From contig NZ_JASTLC010000001.1 in assembly GCF_030499575.1 (NCBI RefSeq), positions 9,820,001-9,884,000 on the forward strand: 64,000 bases of DNA, written 5' to 3'. The notes under the pieces were generated by a model. The model was given only the letters and a program-made list of their open reading frames with translations. It did no database searches and had not been told where the DNA came from. A program made the position numbers and the translations under genes. The first letter of the stretch is position 1. Each line of letters begins with the position of its first letter. The DNA comes from Streptomyces sp. DG2A-72 (lineage in GTDB: Bacteria; Actinomycetota; Actinomycetes; Streptomycetales; Streptomycetaceae). Positions 15,702 through 23,206 of this stretch are shown in pieces.

Positions 15702-18191
15702 TCACGGGCTTGCGGACCGGCGCGTGGCCAGCAGCAGCGCGATGTCGTCCGGGCGGTCGCGGGCGTGCCGGGCCCGCGCGGTGAGCCGGTCGGCGATGCC
15801 CGTCAGCGGCCGGCCGGCCGGCGCACCCGACTTGGCGAGGGCCACGCGCAGTTCCGTGATGCCGACGTCGATGTCGGCGCCGGGCCGCTCGACCAGGCCG
15901 TCCGTGTAGAGCGCGAGGACGGCGCCCGGCTCCAGCCGCAGCTCCGTCACCGGATAGTCGGCGTGCGGGTCGACGCCGAGCACGACACCGCCGGGCAGAT
16001 GCAGGACGTGCGTGCTGCCGTCCGGGTCACGCAGCAGCGGCGGCGGATGTCCCGCGCGAGCCGCTTGGACGGCACCGGTCGCCGGGTCGAGGCGGATGTA
16101 GCAGCAGCTCGCGAACTGTCCCGGATCGAGGTCGATCAGCAGCCGGTTGACGCCGCTCATGACCTCGTCCGGCGGACGCCCGCCGAGCGCGAACGCCCGT
16201 ACGGCGCTGCGCAGTTGCCCCATCGTGGCCGCCGCCTGCACCCCGTGCCCCTGGACGTCCCCGATGACCAGGGCGAGCCCGTCCCCGGCCTCCACGACGT
16301 CGTACCAGTCGCCGCCCACCTCCATGCCCTGCGTACCCGGCAGATAGCGCCCTGCCGTCTCCACTCCTGGATGCGACGACAGGCGCCGGGGGAGGAGGGC
16401 CTGCTGCAGTCCGCGGGCGAGGGCCGCCTCGCTCTCGTAACGCTGGGCCTTCTCCATGGCGTGCGCGATCAGCCCGGCGAGCGCGGTGAGCACCGTCCGT
16501 TCCTCGGAGCTGAAGCTGCGGGGGCGGTCGAAGCCGAGGATGCAGGAGCCGACCGGGCGGCCGGAGGCGATCAACGGCAGGAAGGCACGGGCCCCTTCCG
16601 TGGCGTCGAGCGGAATTCCCGGGTACGTGGCGGACAGATCCTCCATCGAGTCGAAGAACAGCGGCCGGCCCGCGGTCAGCGTCTCCACACCGGGCAGGTG
16701 CGCGTCCAGGCCCACCCCTTCGAAGGGGGCGAGGAACCCCGCCGGGAAGCCGGTCTCCCACGCCAGGTACAGGTGCCGGTCCTGGAGCAGGTAGATGGCG
16801 AGCCGGCGCCCGCCGAACGCGGGCAGCAGCTCCCGCATCACCACCGCGGACACCTGGCGGGCGGTGACCGCCTCCGTCAGCGCGATGGCGAGGACGATGG
16901 GCCGGTACAGCGGAGCCATGGACGGGGCGCCGGACGCCGAGGCGCGCTCGGCCGGCGAGTCCGTGATCCGTCCGGCCGGCTGGAGCGTGCAGGTCAGGTG
17001 GTCCGGGCCCGGATACACCGACACGGCGAGCCAGTCGCCCTCGAACTCCCCGCCGTCGTCCGCGGGCCGCCGGACGTGACAGTGCACCGGATCCGGTGCC
17101 AGCAGGGCGCTGCGCAGATGGTCCTCGCACGCCGGCTGGTTCATCCAGGGCACGGCCTCCCACAGGGAGCGGCCCAGCAGTTCCTCCCGCGACCGGCGCA
17201 GCAACTGCGTGGCCCGCGGATTGGCGTACACCACCAGCCCCAGCCGGTCCAGGCAGAACACGCCGTCCGGCAGGAGGTCGGCGGCCGTGTCCGCCGCCGC
17301 GCCGGGACCCGGATCCAGCACGACGCCTCGCACCCGGTACAGGTCCGGGGGCTCGGGCGGTGTGTCGTACGCCGTCCAGAGCTCCATCAGCCGCAGCGCC
17401 CCGTCCTCGGCCCGCACGTACAGCGGCAGCGACGGAGGTCTGCCGGAAGCCGTCTCCCGCAGCGCGGCCAGGACGCGGGGCGCGTCGGCCGGTGTGGCCA
17501 CCGCGTCGGCGAGCTCCCGCACGGACGGGGCGTCGTCCGACCCGCGCAGCAGGGCGCGCAGACGCTCGTCCGCCTCCACGGCCCCGGTCGCCGGATCCCA
17601 GGCGAACCGGGCGATGCGCCCCGTGGCAGGGGATGCGCTCGGCGGCCGTACGCACAGCGGTTCACCGTCCCAGACGACCGGCGGGACGGCCCCGGCCTCC
17701 AGGCCCCGCAGGTCCGCCCCCAGTTCCTCGGCGATCCGGGTGAGGCGGTCGCGGACGGGCAAGAGTTCGGTGGCGTCCCGGGCGGCGGGGCGCAGGACGG
17801 TCAGGACGCCGTACACCCCTGGCGAGCCGGCCGATCCGGCCGCCGCCACGACGGGCACGTACAGCGAGCCGAACGGGAACGGCAGCCCGGCCGCGAACTG
17901 GGGGTAGCGGCGCATCGTCTCCGTGGCGTTCGGCAGGATCACCTGCACGCCGAGCCGATAGGCGTCTGCGACGGGGAACGGGCGGTCGACGTGCATCCGC
18001 CACCACGGACGGAACAGCTGCCCGGGCAGGCCGGAGAGCACCGCCAGGCGCAGCAGCCCGGGCGTGCTGGAGCGCAGATAGACCCCGCCGGCGCGACCGC
18101 CGGCCGCGTCGACCGCCTCCGTCGAGGCGTCGGCCAGCAGCGCGGCGAGCCGTCCGGGCATCCGGTGCGTGTCCTCGGCGCTCCGAGTCAT
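15702..18191 (-). CDS. SpoIIE-type PP2C phosphatase with PAS and GAF sensor domains
   Basis: The 829-residue soluble protein has an N-terminal GAF-like region (about 10-160), a PAS-like stretch, a second PAS domain (about 310-405: LLPDGVFCLDRLGLVVYANP), a GAF domain (about 440-590) and a C-terminal SpoIIE phosphatase (about 625-825: VGGDWYDVVEAGDG, VIGDVQGHGVQAAA, LYTDGLVERPG, RPDDIALLLA). The metal-coordinating Asp residues are present. I chose the ATG at 18191 because GAGGTAGGG precedes it; a more distal start at 18230 is possible. It has no membrane segment and no HATPase domain. It probably dephosphorylates a STAS-domain anti-anti-sigma factor. Confidence 0.9.
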   Translation of the reverse strand: MTRSAEDTHRMPGRLAALLADASTEAVDAAGGRAGGVYLRSSTPGLLRLAVLSGLPGQLFRPWWRMHVDRPFPVADAYRLGVQVILPNATETMRRYPQFAAGLPFPFGSLYVPVVAAAGSAGSPGVYGVLTVLRPAARDATELLPVRDRLTRIAEELGADLRGLEAGAVPPVVWDGEPLCVRPPSASPATGRIARFAWDPATGAVEADERLRALLRGSDDAPSVRELADAVATPADAPRVLAALRETASGRPPSLPLYVRAEDGALRLMELWTAYDTPPEPPDLYRVRGVVLDPGPGAAADTAADLLPDGVFCLDRLGLVVYANPRATQLLRRSREELLGRSLWEAVPWMNQPACEDHLRSALLAPDPVHCHVRRPADDGGEFEGDWLAVSVYPGPDHLTCTLQPAGRITDSPAERASASGAPSMAPLYRPIVLAIALTEAVTARQVSAVVMRELLPAFGGRRLAIYLLQDRHLYLAWETGFPAGFLAPFEGVGLDAHLPGVETLTAGRPLFFDSMEDLSATYPGIPLDATEGARAFLPLIASGRPVGSCILGFDRPRSFSSEERTVLTALAGLIAHAMEKAQRYESEAALARGLQQALLPRRLSSHPGVETAGRYLPGTQGMEVGGDWYDVVEAGDGLALVIGDVQGHGVQAAATMGQLRSAVRAFALGGRPPDEVMSGVNRLLIDLDPGQFASCCYIRLDPATGAVQAARAGHPPPLLRDPDGSTHVLHLPGGVVLGVDPHADYPVTELRLEPGAVLALYTDGLVERPGADIDVGITELRVALAKSGAPAGRPLTGIADRLTARARHARDRPDDIALLLATRRSASP

Positions 18192-18363
18192 CGGCCCTAC
18201 CTCGTCCGTGTGCCGCCACTCGGGCGACACAGCAAGAATGCGCCACGACGCGCCCGGTTCGCACCTGGGCGACGCGAACCGGTCGCTCCGGGCCGGGAGC
18301 CGTTCACGGTCCGGTCGGCGCGCACCGCGGCGTCACCGCTGGTCCACATCCGCCGATACTGGA

Positions 18364-19608
18364 ATGAACACGTCGGAAAGGGATGCGGTGGAAGACGACC
18401 GGGCTGTCCGACCCGCAGCGGCCTCGGCCGACCGGTTCGCCCTCGCGGAACGGGCCGTGGCCGCCATCGGCACGACTCTCGACGAACGCAGGACGGGCGC
18501 CGAACTGGCCGCCTTCCTCGCCGAGGTGCTCTGTGACGCCGTGGCCGTCGACCTGTTCCCGCAGGACCGGGAGCCGGACGCCCCGCCGGATTCCCTGCGG
18601 CCCGTGGCGGCGGCGGGCCGGCGCGATCTGCTGGACGACCTGCGCCGGACTCCGCGCGGCGAGGTCCTGGTCCGGGCTCTGGACGCGGGCCGCCCCCTCA
18701 CCGCGTCGTTCACCCGGGCGGGCGGCAACCGGCTGGCCGCGCTGTCCGTGCCGCTCCTGGCCTGGGACCGGGCCTTCGGCGTGGTCCTCGCCGTCCGCAC
18801 CAACCGTGTCTTCACCGACGACGAGGCGGCCGTGGCCCACTACGCCGCCCGCCTGGCCGCCGCTCACCTCCACCACGCCGCCGAGCACTACGCGGCCCGC
18901 AAGACCGTCCTCAACCTGCAGGAGGTCCTGCTCCTCGCACCCAGTCAGCCGCACCCGAACCTGGACATGGCCACCCGCTACCTCCCCCTCGGCAGCGGCG
19001 CCCTCGTGGGCGGCGACTGGTACGAGACCGTACGGCTGCACTACGGCCGCACCCTCCTCGTCATCGGCGACGTCATGGGCCACGGCCTGGACGCCGCCGT
19101 CGACATGAACGCCTACCGGTCGATGCTGCGCTACGTCGCCTCCACCGATCTGCCCCCGCACCGGATCCTGCGCCAGATGGACACCTCGATGTCCGAGGAC
19201 AGCAACCGCAGGCCCGCGACCTGTCTGCTCGCCCTCCTGGACCCCGCGCGCGGGACCGTCGCCTTCTCCAGCGCGGGCCATCTGCCACCCGCCGTCTTCC
19301 ACCGGGACGGCACCGGCGAGCTGATCGAGCTACCCGTCGGCCCGCCCCTCGGCACCGGCTTCTCCGACTACGACTCGGCCACCGTGCCGCTGACCCCCGA
19401 CGACACCCTGCTGATGTTCACCGACGGTCTCGTCGAACGCCGCGACGAGGACATCGACACCTCCCTCGCCCGGCTGGCCCGCCTTCATGTGAAGCCCGAC
19501 CTCGACGTCTCCCACCTGCTCGACGAGGTCCTCGACCGCCTGGGCGCCGACGCGGCGGACGACGACGTCGCCGCGCTGGCGGCACGCCTGCGACACCCGG
19601 TCGGGTGA
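18364..19608 (+). CDS. SpoIIE-type PP2C phosphatase with GAF domain
   Basis: The 414-residue protein has a GAF-type N-terminal domain (about 25-180) and a SpoIIE phosphatase (about 200-410: VGGDWYETVRL, VIGDVMGHGLDAAV, MFTDGLVERRDE, ADDDVAALAARL). The GTG at 18388 has a better Shine-Dalgarno sequence (GGAAAGGGA), so the true protein may begin eight residues later. It is divergently transcribed from the two larger phosphatase genes, so all three form a compact cluster. The shared gap of about 170 bp must hold both promoters. Confidence 0.9.
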   Translation: MNTSERDAVEDDRAVRPAAASADRFALAERAVAAIGTTLDERRTGAELAAFLAEVLCDAVAVDLFPQDREPDAPPDSLRPVAAAGRRDLLDDLRRTPRGEVLVRALDAGRPLTASFTRAGGNRLAALSVPLLAWDRAFGVVLAVRTNRVFTDDEAAVAHYAARLAAAHLHHAAEHYAARKTVLNLQEVLLLAPSQPHPNLDMATRYLPLGSGALVGGDWYETVRLHYGRTLLVIGDVMGHGLDAAVDMNAYRSMLRYVASTDLPPHRILRQMDTSMSEDSNRRPATCLLALLDPARGTVAFSSAGHLPPAVFHRDGTGELIELPVGPPLGTGFSDYDSATVPLTPDDTLLMFTDGLVERRDEDIDTSLARLARLHVKPDLDVSHLLDEVLDRLGADAADDDVAALAARLRHPVG

Positions 19609-19635
19609 CGCCGGTCCCGGCCCCTTTCCTGGAAA

Positions 19636-19649
19636 TACCCCCGGGGGTA
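19636..19649. promoter_or_regulatory. CsoR/CstR-type operator, copy 1
   Basis: TACCCCCGGGGGTA is a perfect palindrome of the form bound by CsoR-family repressors. Its identical partner starts 35 bp downstream. Between them lies TAGGCT, a candidate -10 at 19657-19662, so copy 1 would overlap the -35 region. Confidence 0.7.
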
Positions 19650-19670
19650 CTCGTGCTAGGCTCCGACGCA

Positions 19671-19684
19671 TACCCCCGGGGGTA
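19671..19684. promoter_or_regulatory. CsoR/CstR-type operator, copy 2
   Basis: This is the second identical TACCCCCGGGGGTA, 65 bp before the GTG at 19750 of the persulfide dioxygenase gene. The sulfur-related gene content downstream points to the persulfide-sensing CstR branch rather than the copper-sensing CsoR branch. No repressor gene of this family is visible in the window. Confidence 0.7.
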
Positions 19685-19749
19685 ATTTTCGTTCCTCGGG
19701 GAATCGCGAATCGCGACCGGGAAGTTCGACTGGGAAGGGAGTGCTCGGC

Positions 19750-21138
19750 GTGTTCTTCGTCGACACCATCGAGGTGACAGGACTCGGCAACCGCGGCTAT
19801 CTGGCGGGCGGCGAACGGACGGCGGTGGCCGTCGATCCGCCACGGGACGTGGACCGGGTGATCGCGGCGGCGGCCCGGCGCGGCGTGCGGATATCCCACG
19901 TCGTCGAGACGCACGTCCACAACGACTACGTCACCGGCGGCCCGGAACTGGCCCGACTCACGGGCGCCGCGTACCTCGTCCCGGCCGCCGCCCGGATCTC
20001 CGTCGGCCACATCCCCGTCCACGACGGGGACACCATGGTCGTCGCCGCCGAAGACGCCCTGACCCTGCGTGCACTGGCCACGCCCGGACACACCCCGCAC
20101 CACACCTCGTACGTCCTCGAAGAACACGGCGCCGTCGTCGCGGTGTTCACCGGTGGTTCGCTGCTCATCGGCACCGTCGGCCGCCCCGACCTGGTCGAAC
20201 CGCGCCTCACCGCAGACCTGGCCCGCGCCCAGCACGCGTCGGTCCACCGCCTCGCGGCCGAACTCCCGGACGACACGGAGGTGTTGCCCACCCACGGCTT
20301 CGGCAGCTTCTGCGCCTCCGGCACGGCCGACGGCACGGCCACGACGATCGGCAAGGAGAAGACGGCCAACGCGGCGCTCACCCGCGACGCCGACACCTTC
20401 GTCGCCGACCTGTTGGCCGGTCTCGACGACGTCCCCGCCTACTACGCGCACATGGGCCCCGCCAACGCCGCGGGCCCCGCACCCGTCGACCTCACCCCGC
20501 CCGCCGTGGCGGGCGCCGACGAGATCGCCGAGCGCCTGGCCGCGGGGGAGTGGGTGGTCGACCTGCGCAACCGGGTCGCGTTCGCCGACGGGCATGTCGC
20601 GGGCTCGCTCAACTTCGAGGCCGAAGGACAGCTCGCCACCTATCTGGCCTGGCTGATCCCGTGGCGCAAGCCGGTGACGCTTCTCGCCGAGTCCTCTGCT
20701 CAACTGGCTGCCGCACAGCGTGAGTTGGTCCGCGTCGGCGTGGACCGCCCGGCCGCCGCGGCGACCGGCGATCCATCGGCCTGGGTGCGCCGGGGGAAGA
20801 CCCCGGCCTCGTTCCCGCGCGCCACCTTCGCCGACCTCGCCGCACAGCGCCGGACGCGGGACATGGTCGTACTGGACGTCCGCCGGTCCTCCGAACGCGC
20901 CGCGGGCTTCGTCGAGGGCTCGCTCCACATCCCCCTGCACACCCTCCACCGGCGGCTCGCGGAGGTTCCGGCGGGCGAGGTGTGGGTGCACTGCGCGGGC
21001 GGCATGCGCGCCGCCATCGCCGCCTCCCTGCTGGACGCGGCGGGCCGTGACGTCGTCGCGGTGGACGACACGTTCGCCGCCGCCGAGCAGGCCGGACTCA
21101 CGGTCCGTGGGCGGCTCGGCAGCGAGCAGCGTCGATGA
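19750..21138 (+). CDS. Persulfide dioxygenase-rhodanese fusion (CstB-like)
   Basis: The 462-residue protein starts with an ETHE1-type metallo-beta-lactamase domain (about 1-240): THVHNDYVTGG (the HxHxD metal motif), ATPGHTPHHTSY, GRPDL and LPTHGFGSFCASG. Two rhodanese domains follow. The first (about 255-345) has no active-site Cys. The second (about 355-455) has a CAGGMRA loop and should carry persulfide. This matches CstB-like proteins, which oxidise persulfides to thiosulfate in sulfide detoxification. The GTG at 19750 is preferred because AGGGAG lies eight bases upstream; GTG 19741 is too close. It is the first gene of a four-gene operon behind two CsoR/CstR-type operators; its stop overlaps the next start by four bases. 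Confidence 0.9.
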   Translation: MFFVDTIEVTGLGNRGYLAGGERTAVAVDPPRDVDRVIAAAARRGVRISHVVETHVHNDYVTGGPELARLTGAAYLVPAAARISVGHIPVHDGDTMVVAAEDALTLRALATPGHTPHHTSYVLEEHGAVVAVFTGGSLLIGTVGRPDLVEPRLTADLARAQHASVHRLAAELPDDTEVLPTHGFGSFCASGTADGTATTIGKEKTANAALTRDADTFVADLLAGLDDVPAYYAHMGPANAAGPAPVDLTPPAVAGADEIAERLAAGEWVVDLRNRVAFADGHVAGSLNFEAEGQLATYLAWLIPWRKPVTLLAESSAQLAAAQRELVRVGVDRPAAAATGDPSAWVRRGKTPASFPRATFADLAAQRRTRDMVVLDVRRSSERAAGFVEGSLHIPLHTLHRRLAEVPAGEVWVHCAGGMRAAIAASLLDAAGRDVVAVDDTFAAAEQAGLTVRGRLGSEQRR

Positions 21139-21503
21139 GCAGACTCCGCTACGGCCCCGGCCGGATCACCGCCTCCGAGGCCGCCCACCGCACCCACCCC
21201 GCTGCCACCGCAACGTCCGTGCTGCTCGACGTACGGGAAACGGACGAATGGCAGGCGGGCCATGCCCCCTGGGCGATCCACCTGCCCCTTTCCACGCTGA
21301 GTTCACAGGTACGACTGCCTCCCGAGGCCCGGGACAGGCATCTGGTCGTCATCTGCCGCTCGGGCAACCGCTCCCGGCAGGCCGCCGAACTGCTCACCGC
21401 ACAGGGCGCGGGCGCCGTCGACGTGATCGGCGGCATGCGGGACTGGGCGACGGCCGGCCTGCCCGTGGTCGACCAGCACGGCGAGGATGGCACCGTCACG
21501 TGA
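21135..21503 (+). CDS. Single-domain rhodanese
   Basis: The 122-residue protein is one rhodanese domain with the active-site loop CRSGNRSRQAAELL and the conserved LLDVRETDEWQAGHAPWAIHLPL opening split over two strands. It has no signal peptide, so it should act as a cytoplasmic sulfur carrier. It is translationally coupled on both sides: its ATG overlaps the previous stop by four bases and its stop overlaps the TauE start at 21500. Confidence 0.92.
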   Translation: MSRLRYGPGRITASEAAHRTHPAATATSVLLDVRETDEWQAGHAPWAIHLPLSTLSSQVRLPPEARDRHLVVICRSGNRSRQAAELLTAQGAGAVDVIGGMRDWATAGLPVVDQHGEDGTVT

Positions 21504-22462
21504 GTGCTCTGATCCTCGCCCTGTGCGCCGGGGCCGTGACCGGTCTGGCGCTCGGGGCGCTCGGAGGCGGCGGCAGCGTACTGACCGTCCCCGCTCTGAT
21601 CTACCTGCTCCACTTCACCCCGGCCGCGGCCACCACCGCGAGCCTGGCCATCGTCGCCGTCACCTCCGCCACCGCTCTGACCGCGTATGCCCGCGACGGC
21701 CACGTCCACTGGCGTACGGGGCTGCTGTTCGCGGCGGCGGGCAGCGGACCGGCGATGGTGGGCAGTGCGGTGGCGGGAGGACTGCCGGGTCCTGTGCTGA
21801 CGGCCGCCTTCGGCGTGCTGGCGTCCGTGGCGGCGGTACGGATGCTGCGTGGGCCAGGGCCGACGGATGCCGGGCAGGCTGTCCGGGCGGGCCGGCCGAC
21901 GCGTCCCGGACGGTCTGTCCGGCTGGACCGGCGAACGCGCGCCGGAGAGTCGTTCCGACCGGACGGACAGGCTGACGCGGGACGGTCTGTCCCCCTCGGC
22001 CCGTCGGCGGATGCCGAACTGCCCGACCGCCACGACCTGCCGACGGACTACGGACCCCCCGACCGTCCCTCTCGGCAGACGCACACCCGGCAGCCCGTCA
22101 GCCCCGGTCGTGCGGCCGCCGCGGGTGCCGGGCTCGGCGCGGTCACCGGGGTTCTCGGAGTCGGCGGCGGCTTTCTCGCCGTGCCCGCGCTGACCGGTCT
22201 CCTCGGCCTGCGGATGCGCGCGGCGGTGGGCACCAGCCTCCTGGTGATCACGGTCAACTCGCTGGCCGCGCTGGCCTGGCGGGGCGGCTCGGTGGACGTC
22301 CTGGACTGGGCCGCCGTAGGCCCCTTCGCCGGGGCCGCCGTCCTCGGTGCCTGGGACGGCCGGCGGCTGGCCGCGAAGGCCTCCGCCCGCGCCCTGCACC
22401 GGACGTTCGCCCTGGCACTGCTGGCCGTGGCAGCCTTCATGCTGATCGATTCCGTATGGTGA
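21500..22462 (+). CDS. TauE/SafE-family sulfur-compound exporter with an unusual central insert
   Basis: The 320-residue membrane protein has the two half-repeats of the TauE/SafE family: residues about 1-115 (GAVTGLALGALGGGGSVLTV) and about 204-318 (GLGAVTGVLGVGGGFLAVPA). They are usually joined by a short loop; here about 87 residues (about 116-203) rich in Arg, Asp, Pro and Gly are inserted, with imperfect internal repetition (TRPGRSVRLDRRTRAGESF, RPDGQADAGRSVPLG). The insert is predicted to be disordered. In the S. aureus cst locus a TauE-like protein accompanies CstA and CstB, suggesting export of sulfite or a related oxidised sulfur species. GTG start, overlapping the preceding rhodanese stop. 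Confidence 0.88.
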   Translation: MSALILALCAGAVTGLALGALGGGGSVLTVPALIYLLHFTPAAATTASLAIVAVTSATALTAYARDGHVHWRTGLLFAAAGSGPAMVGSAVAGGLPGPVLTAAFGVLASVAAVRMLRGPGPTDAGQAVRAGRPTRPGRSVRLDRRTRAGESFRPDGQADAGRSVPLGPSADAELPDRHDLPTDYGPPDRPSRQTHTRQPVSPGRAAAAGAGLGAVTGVLGVGGGFLAVPALTGLLGLRMRAAVGTSLLVITVNSLAALAWRGGSVDVLDWAAVGPFAGAAVLGAWDGRRLAAKASARALHRTFALALLAVAAFMLIDSVW

Positions 22463-22489
22463 GACCACGCTTCCGTGTGGTGAGACCCC
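22451..22489. repeat. Short imperfect tandem repeat in the operon gap
   Basis: Two consecutive units of about 21 bp, each reading TTCCGTrTGGTGAGACC, straddle the TauE stop codon and the gap before the next gene. The first unit includes the last codons of TauE. This looks like a recent small duplication. Confidence 0.6.
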
Positions 22490-22524
22490 CTGCTCATCAG
22501 ATCGACCCACCGAAAGGTTCACGC

Positions 22525-23112
22525 ATGACCGCCCCCTCCGCGCCCGTCACCCTCGACACCGACGAGGCCCACGCCCGGTTGCACGAGCTGACCGTCATCG
22601 ACGTACGGACCCCCGGTGAGTACGCCGCGGGGCACCTGCCCGGCGCGCTCAACATCCCCCTGGACCGGATCCGGCCCACACTGCCCGACCTCCGGCACGC
22701 CGCGGAACGGTTCGACCTCCTGCTCGTGTGCGCCTCCGGAGCCCGCTCCGAGAACGCCCGCGCAGTCCTGGCCGAACAGGGCATCTCCGCCGCTTCCCTG
22801 GCGGGCGGCACCGAGGCCTGGGCCGCCGCGGGCCACGACGTTGACCGGCCCGCGACCCACGCCATCCGTGCCGCCTGGAGCATGGAACGCCAGGTCCGCC
22901 TGACCGCCGGCGCCCTGGTCCTGCTCGGCCTGCTGCTCGCCCTGCTGGTGCATCCGGCCTTCCAGCTCCTGTCGGCAGGCATCGCCGGAGGCCTGGTCTT
23001 CTCCGCGCTCACCAACACCTGCGGGATGGCCGTGATCCTGTCCAAGCTGCCCCACAACCGTCCCCGTGAGACGGACCTCGCCGCCACGATCGCGGCACTG
23101 CGCGACAGGTGA
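22525..23112 (+). CDS. Rhodanese with C-terminal DUF2892 membrane domain (YgaP-like)
   Basis: The 195-residue protein has a rhodanese domain (about 5-110; VIDVRTPGEYAAGHLPGALN and active-site loop CASGARS) and a C-terminal DUF2892 domain with two membrane helices (about 128-170, ending FSALTNTCGMAVILSKLP). This is the architecture of YgaP, a membrane-anchored rhodanese. It should carry persulfide sulfur at the inner face of the membrane. The gene is 62 bp downstream of TauE, with GAAAGG before the ATG, and closes the operon. Confidence 0.9.
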   Translation: MTAPSAPVTLDTDEAHARLHELTVIDVRTPGEYAAGHLPGALNIPLDRIRPTLPDLRHAAERFDLLLVCASGARSENARAVLAEQGISAASLAGGTEAWAAAGHDVDRPATHAIRAAWSMERQVRLTAGALVLLGLLLALLVHPAFQLLSAGIAGGLVFSALTNTCGMAVILSKLPHNRPRETDLAATIAALRDR

Positions 23113-23134
23113 TCGAGTGGTAGATCGAGTGGTA
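23111..23134. repeat. Tandem 12-bp direct repeat upstream of the MFS gene
   Basis: GATCGAGTGGTA occurs twice in direct succession, starting inside the stop codon of the previous gene and ending 72 bp before the MFS exporter start. It could be a binding site for a regulator of the exporter, or simply a duplication. Confidence 0.45.
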
Positions 23135-23206
23135 GCCCGCCGGGCGGCGGCGTACGGTCGAATGGTGGCCAGAACCGGCCACTGATCCGCCGCACGGCGC
23201 ACTGTC

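Noticed and set aside
13757..18536. Very long plus-strand open frames opposite the two SpoIIE genes
   Set aside because: Frames of 640 and over 1100 codons arise because minus-strand third positions are GC-rich. The products are low-complexity and the minus strand encodes recognisable domains throughout.
19631..19690. Reading the two TACCCCCGGGGGTA sites as a transcription terminator
   Set aside because: Each is a short palindrome with no loop, the two are identical and evenly spaced around a putative -10, and the downstream genes belong to sulfur metabolism, so operators fit better.
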